Assembly (NCBI RefSeq): GCF_003386535.1
Contig: NZ_QTTN01000007.1
Location: 124,001-188,000, forward strand
DNA from: Paenibacillus taihuensis
Lineage (GTDB): Bacteria > Bacillota > Bacilli > Paenibacillales > Paenibacillaceae
Reading direction: 5' to 3'
Length of the DNA stretch: 64,000 nt
In this document: one piece after another, positions 18,215-26,277 of the stretch
Numbering within the stretch: the first letter of the stretch is position 1
Layout: the number at the start of each line of letters is the position of its first letter
The notes under the pieces: generated by a model
Databases searched by the model: none
Seen by the model: only the letters and a program-made list of their open reading frames with translations
What the model was told of the DNA's origin: nothing
Program-made: the position numbers and the translations under genes

Positions 18215-19195
18215 CTACTCCTCAACAACAAGCAGCACTTTCCCAGTGCTCGCCCTGGTCTCAACGAGCTCCTGTGCCTGCGCGGCAGATTCCAGCGGAA
18301 GCTTCTCATTGATTTTAATTCGCACCTTCCCGCTTGCCAGCAACTGGAACACTTGTGGCGCAGCAGCCTGCAATTGTTCAGGCCGCTCCTTGCGCGTTGT
18401 GCCGAGGCTGTAGCCGAGAATCGATCGGCAGCTTGCATGCAGCTCGCCAGTCGAAAGCTGCGCGTATGTACCGCTTGAGTTGCCGAATACAACGAAACGG
18501 CCGTATTTGGCAAGGCATGCCAAACTCTGCTCGCTAACTGCTCCGCCAACCGAATCGAGAATGATCGCTGAGCCAGTTCCACCGGTTAATGCGCTCACCT
18601 GTTCAACCCAGGAACCGTCCGCATAACAGAGAACGTGATCAGCTCCAGCGTCGTATGCCACAGGCATTTTGGACTCGGTGCCAACTGTGCCGATGACCAT
18701 CCCCGCGCTTAATGCTTTTGCCACCTGAATCGCGGTCGTCCCGACGCCTCCTGCCGCTGAATGAACCACAACCGTCTCGCCTGCTTCCATCTTCGCAAGA
18801 TCTGCGAGCAGCTTATACGATAGGAAAGTGACAATCCCGCTTGCCCCCGCTGCCTCCATCGTCACCTCGTCTGGTAACGAGAAAGTCAGATTCGCATCAG
18901 CGATGATATACTCCGCGTATGAGCCGTTGTGCGGAAAAGCAAGCACGCGCTGCCCAACCTGCACCGTACTTACTCGCTTGCCTACCTGCTCCACAACTCC
19001 AGCTGCTTCAAGACCCGGAATGAACGGCAGCTTGCCTGCTCCCTTATTGCCATATCTAGCTTTTATATCGGCGAAGTTCACGCTTGTCGTCTTCACGCGG
19101 ATCAACACCTGTCCGGGTCCGGGGGTCGGCGTCTCCATATCGACAAGCTTCAAATGCTCGGTTCCCCCGAATTGCTCGACGATGATCGCTTTCAT
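18215..19195 (-). CDS. Quinone oxidoreductase-like (zeta-crystallin) MDR protein
   Basis: This is a 326-residue NADPH-dependent oxidoreductase of the MDR superfamily lacking zinc ligands. The nucleotide-binding motif is AAGGVGTTAIQVAK, and the N-terminal GroES-like domain has PGLEAAGVVEQVG. It likely reduces quinones or enones. The ATG at 19195 has GGAGG 9 bases upstream and overlaps the stop of the small membrane protein gene by four bases (ATGA), so translation is coupled. Confidence 0.9.
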   Translation of the reverse strand: MKAIIVEQFGGTEHLKLVDMETPTPGPGQVLIRVKTTSVNFADIKARYGNKGAGKLPFIPGLEAAGVVEQVGKRVSTVQVGQRVLAFPHNGSYAEYIIADANLTFSLPDEVTMEAAGASGIVTFLSYKLLADLAKMEAGETVVVHSAAGGVGTTAIQVAKALSAGMVIGTVGTESKMPVAYDAGADHVLCYADGSWVEQVSALTGGTGSAIILDSVGGAVSEQSLACLAKYGRFVVFGNSSGTYAQLSTGELHASCRSILGYSLGTTRKERPEQLQAAAPQVFQLLASGKVRIKINEKLPLESAAQAQELVETRASTGKVLLVVEE

Positions 19196-19428
19196 GATCT
19201 CGAACCTCCACGTTTCTTGTTTTGTACGCCTATCAGATAGAATAATAACGTAATGATGAAGGAGCATTGAATCGACAGGACTATACCAATGCAGATGAGC
19301 TCGTCCTCAATCCCAACTGGATTGATTGCAGCTCCAACGATAACATAAAGGATAACCGCAAAAAATACGTTAAGCATGAATATCGAGAACCACTTCACGA
19401 TCTCTCTCCCTGCCTGATCAGCACGCAT
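19192..19428 (-). CDS. Small two-helix membrane protein, coupled to the oxidoreductase
   Basis: This is a 78-residue protein with two hydrophobic helices (about 14-36 and 44-68) and a basic C-terminal tail (NKKRGGSRS). No family recognised. The ATG at 19428 follows GGAAGGTG by 5 bases, and the gene ends in an ATGA overlap with the quinone oxidoreductase. The tight coupling argues that it is real and made together with the enzyme. Confidence 0.65.
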   Translation of the reverse strand: MRADQAGREIVKWFSIFMLNVFFAVILYVIVGAAINPVGIEDELICIGIVLSIQCSFIITLLFYLIGVQNKKRGGSRS

Positions 19429-19495
19429 TCGCTCACCTTCCTCTCTGCCCATTTGTGGTAAACTATCCCTATTGTAACAGATTGGAGGGACGACT

Positions 19496-19882
19496 TTGAG
19501 AAGAACTGCGACCACATTCCAAATCGAATCCGTCCCGCTAGCGATGCAGCCCTACTTGCAAGGAGCTGCATTCTATGACAGCAGCTGTTCGAAGGATGCC
19601 CAAACTTATTTTATCGCAAATGCTGCTTCCACTGATGCTTTTCTCAAAATCAGCCGCAAAGGTACGCTTGTGCGCGAAGCTGCAATGACCGCGTACATTC
19701 ATCAGCATAAGCTCGCGCCGAAGGTGATCGCATTCGATTCGGACGAGCAGCAGGACTTCTTGCTGACAGAAGCTTTGAAGACCGACGAATTCGATGACGT
19801 CTTCTTGGACGCTTACGGTAGAGAGTATATTCACCCTAATGGTATCTCTTATTATGCGAAGCTTATGGAGCTGATGGAATGA
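19496..19882 (+). pseudogene. Aminoglycoside phosphotransferase (APH) remnant with internal deletion
   Basis: The first ~95 residues match the N-lobe of APH(3')-type kinases (FLKISRKGTLVREAAMTAY, then DFLLTEAL). The next part jumps to the typical C-terminal end (FLDAYGREYIHPNGISYYAKL). The central ~120-130 residues, including the HGD catalytic loop and the metal-binding DxD, are absent with the frame kept. TTG at 19496 has GGAGGG upstream. The product cannot be a working kinase. It could be a stable leftover or a recent deletion. Confidence 0.75.
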
Positions 19883-19889
19883 TAAAAAC

Positions 19890-19923
19890 AAACCCCAACG
19901 CACAGAAATTGTCGTTGGGGTTT
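19890..19923. terminator. Bidirectional terminator
   Basis: Perfect 11-bp stem AAACCCCAACG/CGTTGGGGTTT between the APH remnant (plus) and the cyclase gene (minus). Confidence 0.9.
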
Positions 19924-19933
19924 ATCGTTTTCA

Positions 19934-20692
19934 TTAACCTTCAATAATCGCTACGGGACGCGCCCAGCCTGCACTGCCCTTCTCGACTTTCACCGGGAAG
20001 CAGCACACTTTGAATCCGAAAGGCTGCGGGATTTGATCCAGATTCGCCAGCTTCTCGATCTGGCAATATTCAAGGTCTTTGCCAACATAGTGCGCTGCCC
20101 AGAGTACGCCTTCTCTTGGATTCGACTTGAAGTCTTGCGCTTGCAGATTGAGCGGAATATCCCAGCCCCAGCCGTCCGTTCCGACGACCTTGATGCCTTG
20201 CTCAAGCAGCCATACCGTCGCCTCCGCGGACACGCCGGCATGCAGAAACGCGTAATGCTCCTGATAGAGCCGCTTGTCGGCATCGCTTCGGATGAGCACA
20301 ATATCGAACGGCTTCAGCGTATACCCGATACGCGCAAGCTCCTCTTGCAGATCAACCGTCGTAATCTCATAACCAGGCGGCTTCCCGCTAAAATCGAGCA
20401 GAACGCCGTCGCTGTAGAACCACTCCAGCGGCAATTCATCGATCGTTCTCGCAGGTGCCCCCTCCGACGTCGGCCAATAATGCCAAGGGGCATCAACATG
20501 CGTTCCCGCATGCGTATTCAGCGTGACCGTCTCAGTCGCCCAAGCTTTCCCCTCTGGAAAATCGCTCTGCTGCAAGCCTAGTATAGCCGATGCTTGCCGC
20601 GCGCCATCTTCATGGCTTGCGTAGTCAATCTTCGCGGGCAGCGGCTCGCGGATCTTCGGGCTTAACGGAACACTCAAATCTATTAGTTTCAT
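19934..20692 (-). CDS. Cyclase family protein (kynurenine formamidase-like)
   Basis: This 252-residue protein of the cyclase/KynB family has the metal-binding motif HAGTHVDAPWH (HxGTHxDxPxH). Members hydrolyse N-formylkynurenine or related amides. No other tryptophan-degradation gene is nearby, so the substrate is open. GGAGG sits 8 bases before the ATG. Confidence 0.85.
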   Translation of the reverse strand: MKLIDLSVPLSPKIREPLPAKIDYASHEDGARQASAILGLQQSDFPEGKAWATETVTLNTHAGTHVDAPWHYWPTSEGAPARTIDELPLEWFYSDGVLLDFSGKPPGYEITTVDLQEELARIGYTLKPFDIVLIRSDADKRLYQEHYAFLHAGVSAEATVWLLEQGIKVVGTDGWGWDIPLNLQAQDFKSNPREGVLWAAHYVGKDLEYCQIEKLANLDQIPQPFGFKVCCFPVKVEKGSAGWARPVAIIEG

Positions 20693-20721
20693 CGGTCTGC
20701 CTCCATCCTAAATCTACCAAT

Positions 20722-20765
20722 TTCAATTCCAATTCCAATTCAATTCCAATTCCAATTCCAATTCA
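20722..20765. repeat. AATTCC/AATTC microsatellite
   Basis: About eight tandem copies of CAATTC or CCAATT-type 5-6-base units lie just upstream of the cyclase gene. It is a simple-sequence tract that could vary in length by slippage. Confidence 0.85.
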
Positions 20766-20804
20766 ACCCACCCATTATATCACAGGTTCCTCATAGACTT
20801 GGCT

Positions 20805-20841
20805 AAATAAAAGCCTCCGTCCTATCAGAGGACGAAGGCTT
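20805..20841 (-). terminator. Intrinsic terminator of mqo
   Basis: Twelve-position stem AAGCCTcCGTCC/GGACGaAGGCTT with one mismatch, followed by TTTTATTT on the minus strand, 11 bases after mqo. Confidence 0.9.
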
Positions 20842-20851
20842 AATCTTAATC

Positions 20852-22354
20852 TTAATGTACAGTTTCCAACTCACGATTGAGCCCCAGCGCAGCCGATGTC
20901 GAAGCATGAAGCTCCTTAATCAGCTCCGGATTCTTCACCAGAGACTGGCCGTACGAAGGAATCATTTCTTTAATCTTCGGCTCCCATGCTTTCATCTCGT
21001 TCGGGAAGCATCGCGACATGACTTCAAGCATAACGGATACGGCCGTCGATGCACCTGGCGACGCGCCGAGCAGTGCTGCGATTGTACCTTCTGCATCCGT
21101 AACAACTTCCGTACCGAATTGAAGCGTGCCCTTACCTCCGGCTTGCGTATCTTTAATAACTTGAACACGCTGGCCTGCTACAACAAGATCCCAATCTTCG
21201 CTCTTCGCGCTCGGGATGAATGTGCGAAGATCTTCCATACGCTTCTCTTTGGAGAGCATGACTTGCTGGATGAGGTATTTCGTAAGCGACATATTCTTAG
21301 CGCCGGCAGCCATCATCGTAACGACGTTGCTTGGTTTAACCGACGTAATCAGATCGAACATCGAGCCCGTCTTCAGGAACTTCGGTGAGAAGCCTGCGAA
21401 AGGTCCGAAGAGCAGCGATTTCTTGCCATCGATGAAGCGTGTGTCCAAATGCGGAACGGACATTGGCGGTGCGCCAACCGGTGCTTTTCCGTATACTTTC
21501 GCATGATGCTGTTCGACCACTTCCGGATTCGTACAAACCATGAACAGACCGCTTACCGGGAAGCCGCCGATGCCTTTGCCTTCCGGAATGCCGGATTTCT
21601 GAAGCAGATGCAAGCTGCCGCCGCCGCTTCCGATAAAGACGAACTTCGCAGTGTGACGTTCAACCGCGCCAGTGCCCATGTTGCGAACTTTCAGATCCCA
21701 CTCGCCATCGCGCGTACGCCTCATATTATTCACAATGTGATTGTAATTTATTTCAACGTTCTTCTTCTTCAAATATTCGAACATAACGCGTGTCAGCTCG
21801 CCGAAGTTTACGTCTGTACCTGTATCGATGCGAGTCGCCGCGATCGGCTCAGCCGATGTGCGATCCTGCATAATAAGCGGAATCCACTCTGCCAGCTTCT
21901 TCGGATCATCCGAGAATTCCATCCCTTGGAAGAGCGGGTTGCTGGTCATCGCTTCGAACCGTTTCTTCAGGAAGCTTACGTTCTTCGTTCCTTGAACCAT
22001 GCTCATATGAGGAATCGGCATAATGAACTCTTCCGGGTGCTTGATCAAATTTTTGTTGACCAGATACGACCAGAACTGTCTCGAGACTTGGAACTGCTCG
22101 TTAATCTTGATTGCTTTCGTGATGTCGACAGAGCCGTCCGGCTTCTCGTCTGTATAGTTGAGCTCGCACAAAGCCGCATGGCCAGTGCCAGCGTTATTCC
22201 ATTCGTTAGAGCTTTCCTCGCCTGCCGTCGCAAGCTTCTCGAACACTTTAATTTCCCATTCTGGTTTCAGTTCTTTGAGCAGTGCCCCAAGAGTCGCACT
22301 CATAATTCCGGCACCGATTAAAATGACGTCTGTTTTCGATTGTCTGTTACTCAT
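20852..22354 (-). CDS. mqo: Malate:quinone oxidoreductase
   Basis: This is a membrane-associated FAD enzyme that oxidises malate to oxaloacetate and passes electrons to the quinone pool. The 500-residue protein has the N-terminal dinucleotide motif [14 protein letters not shown] and MQO blocks such as [17 protein letters not shown] and [13 protein letters not shown]. The ATG at 22354 follows AAGGAAGG by 5 bases; the 21-codon longer frame is not supported. It is monocistronic with its own promoter and terminator. Confidence 0.96.
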   Translation of the reverse strand: MSNRQSKTDVILIGAGIMSATLGALLKELKPEWEIKVFEKLATAGEESSNEWNNAGTGHAALCELNYTDEKPDGSVDITKAIKINEQFQVSRQFWSYLVNKNLIKHPEEFIMPIPHMSMVQGTKNVSFLKKRFEAMTSNPLFQGMEFSDDPKKLAEWIPLIMQDRTSAEPIAATRIDTGTDVNFGELTRVMFEYLKKKNVEINYNHIVNNMRRTRDGEWDLKVRNMGTGAVERHTAKFVFIGSGGGSLHLLQKSGIPEGKGIGGFPVSGLFMVCTNPEVVEQHHAKVYGKAPVGAPPMSVPHLDTRFIDGKKSLLFGPFAGFSPKFLKTGSMFDLITSVKPSNVVTMMAAGAKNMSLTKYLIQQVMLSKEKRMEDLRTFIPSAKSEDWDLVVAGQRVQVIKDTQAGGKGTLQFGTEVVTDAEGTIAALLGASPGASTAVSVMLEVMSRCFPNEMKAWEPKIKEMIPSYGQSLVKNPELIKELHASTSAALGLNRELETVH

Positions 22355-22524
22355 TTCTACCTTCCTTACATGCTCATATTTTGAAGAAAAGAAGTAGGCG
22401 CTTTGCTTGATGCCCAAAGGCTGATCAACTAGCTGTGCATGCAGCCGTACTTTTCTCGGTTCATAACCAGTCGTTCGTCGGTCAGCGCTATTAATTAAAT
22501 TCTATTATATGATAGTTAGTTGCT

Positions 22525-22553
22525 ATTTAAAAGTCGGTAAATTTCTGTGACAA
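22525..22553 (-). promoter_or_regulatory. Candidate mqo promoter
   Basis: On the minus strand TTGTCA (22548-22553) and TTAAAT (22525-22530) are 17 bases apart, and a perfect TATAAT lies a little further on (22504-22509). The 22355-22812 gap also holds GTAAC-N5-GTTAC (22652-22666), a possible operator, and the orphan terminator at 22752. No gene is seen there. Confidence 0.5.
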
Positions 22554-22751
22554 AATCCTATAGATGTTAACACGTGAGATACTGCCCAATTCAGACGGAG
22601 TTTAACACAGTTGGAATGAAAAACAGCTCGACATATTCATATGCAGACTTTGTAACAAAATGTTACTTGGGCTCGCAAGCTAGGACAGCTCTCCAGACAC
22701 GTGCTCGACATTCGCGTCGAAGAGAACGAAGAATAGCGCCGCATTGAACAG

Positions 22752-22793
22752 AACACCACCCGATTCACATTACATGGATCGGGTGGTGTTTTT
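22752..22793 (+). terminator. Strong terminator without an obvious upstream gene
   Basis: Perfect 13-bp stem AACACCACCCGAT/ATCGGGTGGTGTT followed by TTTTT on the plus strand. No plus-strand gene precedes it. On the minus strand it follows the 400-residue methyltransferase gene and could end that transcript too, with the weaker TTCTGTTC tract. Confidence 0.75.
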
Positions 22794-22812
22794 AGGTTTT
22801 GCTTTCTTCGAC

Positions 22813-24015
22813 TTAATGATCTTCGAAACTAGCTGAAGCTGAGCTTGCTTTATTCGTCGACTGCTGTTTCTTCTTGCTCTTCGTGTTGTTAGGAACAGTC
22901 GACCGCAGTTTCGCAACCTGTTTATTAGGTTGTTTTACTGCGGCCTTCTTCAGCGATGGTTTCTTTGCAGCGACCTTCTTCTTACTAGGTTCGCATCTGA
23001 TCCACTGCTTTTGTTCCTTCTCGACGAATTGCTCTTCATCTTCACTTTCCAGTTCTGCGTCCATTTCTAGAAGAAGCTCCGTAATCTCTTCCGGTTCCGG
23101 TTCTGGCTCCTCGAACATCTCCGAATGCTTGATCGGCAGCAGCGCCGCTGAAGTCTGCTTTTTTCCAATCTGTTTTTCAGACTGTTTTTCGGCCTGTTTA
23201 CCAGGTTGTTTACCAGTCTTCTTCCCCGTCGTTTTCTTGGCCGCGGCTTTCTTCTTATTCATGTTCGTGTTCTCGTTCTCATTCTTGTCCTTGTTCTCGA
23301 TCTGCTCGCGAATAATCGGCAGCATATGCTCCAGATAGAATAGCTTCTCCTTACCCTCTTTTGCTGCGCTCGCTGCTCTCAGCTCCGTGATTTCTTCCGG
23401 TTCCTCGAACGTCTCCGAATCCTTGATCAGCTGCAGCTCCGACTGCGTAACCGGCTGCTTCACAACGATCAGATGCATCATCATCTGATTCGCCACATTC
23501 AACTGCGATTGCCGGAGCAGAGACAGCTCCTGTTGGTCGAAGCCGCTATTGTATGCCGGAAAATAAAAAAACTCCATCCGCATCAGTCGTAAATCGATCA
23601 TGGGCTTCTCATTGCGGACTTCGATCTCAGGCGCGGACCACGACACATTTTGCGTAATGTTATATTCATCCTGGGTCAAAATCGTATCCGGACTCGGCGT
23701 CCAATAGCGAGGAGAGTGTTCATTGAAGAGCTGCTTGAATTGCGGATTCACCATATGCGTGCTTACATGCGCGTAGGGGACAATCATACAGATCATCGCT
23801 TTATGGCGGCAGACGCGGTACAGCTCCTTCAGAACGTCCATCAGATGATCCGCATACTCCAAGCTGTGCGAGGCCATAACGAAAGAAACCGAATGATCCT
23901 TCAGCGGCAGCCGTTCATTAAAATCATGTACAAGATCGACCCCAGGAAGATCTACCCTGTCGATTCCGTAACAGTCGTGGAATTTATGGGCACCGCAGCC
24001 CAAATCGATTCTCAT
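22813..24015 (-). CDS. Methyltransferase-like protein with long Lys/Glu-rich tail
   Basis: Residues 1-160 look like a SAM methyltransferase of the methyltransf_11 type (MRIDLGCGAHKFHDCYGID, then FVMASHSLEYADH). The C-terminal ~200 residues are low complexity. Two acidic copies of an S-E-(T/M)-FEEPE..EEITEL motif are separated and followed by Lys/Ala-rich stretches (KKKAAAKKTTGKK, KKAAVKQ) like histone H1 or AAKK-type DNA-binding tails. Hydrophobic segments are absent. The role is unknown; nucleic acid binding by the tail is an inference. The ATG at 24015 follows AGAAGGAA. Confidence 0.75.
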   Translation of the reverse strand: MRIDLGCGAHKFHDCYGIDRVDLPGVDLVHDFNERLPLKDHSVSFVMASHSLEYADHLMDVLKELYRVCRHKAMICMIVPYAHVSTHMVNPQFKQLFNEHSPRYWTPSPDTILTQDEYNITQNVSWSAPEIEVRNEKPMIDLRLMRMEFFYFPAYNSGFDQQELSLLRQSQLNVANQMMMHLIVVKQPVTQSELQLIKDSETFEEPEEITELRAASAAKEGKEKLFYLEHMLPIIREQIENKDKNENENTNMNKKKAAAKKTTGKKTGKQPGKQAEKQSEKQIGKKQTSAALLPIKHSEMFEEPEPEPEEITELLLEMDAELESEDEEQFVEKEQKQWIRCEPSKKKVAAKKPSLKKAAVKQPNKQVAKLRSTVPNNTKSKKKQQSTNKASSASASFEDH

Positions 24016-24155
24016 GCCATTTCCTTCTTTCTGTTCACACTGTTACTCTCATTCTATTCATCTCGAAATCATCGGACTATGTGTTTGTTCGCTAGCATTA
24101 ACCTATAATTGAATGCCTACACCTTTCAACCGCTTCACATTTTTCGTGCAAACGC

Positions 24156-24185
24156 TTGCCAGCTTGTACACGTTCGTGTTACTAT
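24156..24185 (+). promoter_or_regulatory. Promoter of tRNA-Asp
   Basis: TTGCCA (24156-24161) and TACTAT (24180-24185) with an 18-base spacer end 32 bases before the mature tRNA. Confidence 0.6.
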
Positions 24186-24217
24186 TCATTTTGTGTTCAG
24201 AACACATCTTGAAATGC

Positions 24218-24294
24218 GGAGCCGTGGTGTAGAGGCCTAACATGCCTGCCTGTCACGCAGGAGACCGCGGGTTCGAATCCCGTCGGCTCCGCCA
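24218..24294 (+). tRNA. tRNA-Asp (anticodon GTC)
   Basis: A 77-base cloverleaf with encoded CCA. The acceptor stem is GGAGCCG/CGGCTCC, the anticodon stem CCTGC/GCAGG with GTC at 24252-24254, and the T-arm GCGGG-TTCGAAT-CCCGT. Position 34 is G, the base that becomes queuosine and then glutamyl-queuosine in tRNA-Asp. It stands alone, has its own promoter and terminator, and the next gene is gluQ. Confidence 0.97.
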
Positions 24295-24330
24295 TTCCTC
24301 TTCATATCTGACCCTATGTCAACTTTCGCA

Positions 24331-24357
24331 AAGAGCCGCTATGCTGCTCTTTTTTTG
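24331..24357 (+). terminator. Intrinsic terminator between tRNA-Asp and gluQ
   Basis: Stem AAGAGC/GCTCTT with an inner GC/GC pair, followed by seven T, 36 bases after the tRNA and 37 before gluQ. Confidence 0.85.
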
Positions 24358-24393
24358 CATATTCAGAATCTTTGATTGTGGAGTGTGGATTCG

Positions 24394-25353
24394 ATGATGG
24401 AACGACGCGGACGATTCGCCCCTACCCCATCAGGTCAGCTGCACATCGGCAATGCATTCACGGCGCTCTGCGCATGGCTGCAAATCCGGCAAGCTGACGG
24501 CAAATTTCTATTGCGGATTGAAGATATTGATAAACCTAGATGCCGTACCGAATATGCCCGGCAGCAGCTGGATGATCTGCGCTGGCTCGGATTGGACTGG
24601 GATGAAGGGCCTCTGGTCGACGGACCATATGGGCCTTACGAGCAAAGCAGCCGTGAGCCGCTCTACGAGGAAGCACTGCAACGTTTGATTCGCAAAGGTC
24701 ACGTATATCCCTGCTATTGCAGCCGCGCAGATCAGACGGCAATCGGCAGCGCTCCGCACGGTCTCTCTTCCGAAGGTGCGGCTTATCAAGGCTTATGCCG
24801 CTCGATGTCACATGAGGAACGAGATGTGCGAGCGATCACGAAAGCACCGTCACTAAGGTTCATGATGCCCGAGGAAGCGCTCAGCTTCGAAGACGATATC
24901 GCTGGCACACAGGCGTATGCGAGCGGTGACTACATTGTGAAGCGCGCTGACGGCATGTTCAGCTACCAGCTGGCGGTAACCGTCGACGACGCAGCGATGG
25001 GAATCACGGATGTGTGGCGCGGTTCCGATTTGCTCGACTCGACGCCAAGGCAGCTTGCGCTATACGAAGCGCTCGAGCTCAAGCCGCCGAGATTCGCCCA
25101 CGTACCGCTTATTGGAGATGCGGAAGGCAATCGGCTGTCCAAACGCGGCAGGAGCAACACGCTTGCTGCGCTGCGGGCAGAGAGCATTCCGCCTGAGCGG
25201 CTTGTTGGCCTCCTCTCCTACTTGGCTGGATGGAAGCAGCAGCTGGAGCCGGCTCAACCCCAAGAGCTTATACCGCGCTTCCACACCGAGCAGTTGAATC
25301 AACCAATCATTTCTATTCGCGATAACCAGTTGGAGTGGTTGCGATTTACATAA
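24394..25353 (+). CDS. gluQ: Glutamyl-Q tRNA(Asp) synthetase
   Basis: This GluRS paralog, lacking the anticodon-binding domain, attaches glutamate to queuosine-34 of tRNA-Asp. The 319-residue protein has the HIGH-type motif (LHIGNAF), the KMSKS counterpart as RLSKR, and the zinc site C-x-C...Y-x3-C (CYCSR ... YQGLC) seen in YadB/GluQ. Length fits the family (about 300). The start is ATG 24394 (GGAG 10 bases upstream); an upstream in-frame GTG at 24376 is less likely. It lies directly downstream of the tRNA-Asp gene, which supports the assignment. Confidence 0.93.
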   Translation: MMERRGRFAPTPSGQLHIGNAFTALCAWLQIRQADGKFLLRIEDIDKPRCRTEYARQQLDDLRWLGLDWDEGPLVDGPYGPYEQSSREPLYEEALQRLIRKGHVYPCYCSRADQTAIGSAPHGLSSEGAAYQGLCRSMSHEERDVRAITKAPSLRFMMPEEALSFEDDIAGTQAYASGDYIVKRADGMFSYQLAVTVDDAAMGITDVWRGSDLLDSTPRQLALYEALELKPPRFAHVPLIGDAEGNRLSKRGRSNTLAALRAESIPPERLVGLLSYLAGWKQQLEPAQPQELIPRFHTEQLNQPIISIRDNQLEWLRFT

Positions 25354-25405
25354 CAAACCGTGTGCGATGCCGCACAAACGCACACGCACACAAACGACAA
25401 ACGAC

Positions 25406-25434
25406 AAAAAGCAGTGACCCCAGGTCACTGCTTT
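25406..25434. terminator. Bidirectional terminator
   Basis: Stem AAAGCAGTGACC/GGTCACTGCTTT with a CCA loop between convergent gluQ and the TetR gene. Five T on the minus strand. Confidence 0.9.
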
Positions 25435-25439
25435 CGTCG

Positions 25440-26060
25440 TTATTTCCCCTTCGCTGGTTGATCAAGGAACTGATGCGTCCGCAGCAGAGTGAACTGCCTA
25501 GCCAGATAGGTTGGCGAATACGGCATATCGTTACGAATCCAAGAGACGATCGTGCCGATCAAGGCGGAGGAACCGTACCAGATCGCGATATCCTTCTGGA
25601 TGCCTGCCTTCGAAATGGAAGAGTCCGCTCCCATCAGTTCCATTCTTGCTGCAACGGAGCCCGTTAACATTTTGAGCAAACGCTCTGTGAAGATCGGCGT
25701 CCGTTTCGTCCCAAGCACGACTTTGTAGAACTTCGAATTCGCCGCAATATGCTCGAGCAAGCTGATGAACCTGTGCGAGTCCGCGTCCTCTATGCTCCGC
25801 TTTGCATCCTGAGACTGCTCGATAACCTCCTGAATCTCTTCAATCATATCGTCCGCCATCTTCTCCAGCATATCGGGAATGTCGCGATAATGCAGATAGA
25901 AGGTAACACGGTTGATCGTCGCCTTCTCCGCAATCTTGTTCACCGATATTTTCTCAATGTCCATCTCCTGCAGCAGGTCGATCAGCGCATCCTTCAACAG
26001 CTGCCGTGTCCGCAAAATTCGGGGGTCTGTCCGTGGCTTGGTAGGCTCTGTCATATCCAT
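25440..26060 (-). CDS. TetR/AcrR family regulator
   Basis: This 206-residue regulator has an N-terminal TetR helix-turn-helix (about 10-60, with ISVNKIAEKATINRVTFYLHY) and a C-terminal domain of the TetR_C_33/YcnC type. It is divergent from a DHA2 drug exporter, the usual arrangement for a local repressor. GGAAGGGAA precedes the ATG. Ligand unknown. Confidence 0.9.
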   Translation of the reverse strand: MDMTEPTKPRTDPRILRTRQLLKDALIDLLQEMDIEKISVNKIAEKATINRVTFYLHYRDIPDMLEKMADDMIEEIQEVIEQSQDAKRSIEDADSHRFISLLEHIAANSKFYKVVLGTKRTPIFTERLLKMLTGSVAARMELMGADSSISKAGIQKDIAIWYGSSALIGTIVSWIRNDMPYSPTYLARQFTLLRTHQFLDQPAKGK

Positions 26061-26174
26061 TTCCCTTCCTCATTCTGGAACTACAATTCATAATTGCTTT
26101 GTTGTTTAACTCGCAAGTAAACGACACTCGCTTCATTAGTGATAATTAGTTTACATATCGCCTTGATGTGTCGC

Positions 26175-26239
26175 TTGTAGAAAGACGCAAACTGACTATA
26201 ATCTAATTCATATAATGTTAATTATCTTACACGTTGTAA
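26175..26239 (+). promoter_or_regulatory. Exporter promoter with palindromic operator
   Basis: TTGTAG (26175-26180), 16-base spacer, TATAAT (26197-26202), then the perfect palindrome TTACA-CGT-TGTAA (26227-26239) in the transcribed leader. A GTAAAC/GTTTAC pair (26117-26122 and 26149-26154) flanks the TetR side. These are candidate binding sites for the TetR regulator. Confidence 0.5.
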
Positions 26240-26277
26240 ATTAAGTCTAGACACTATTTTGGAGGAGATGGAGCAAG

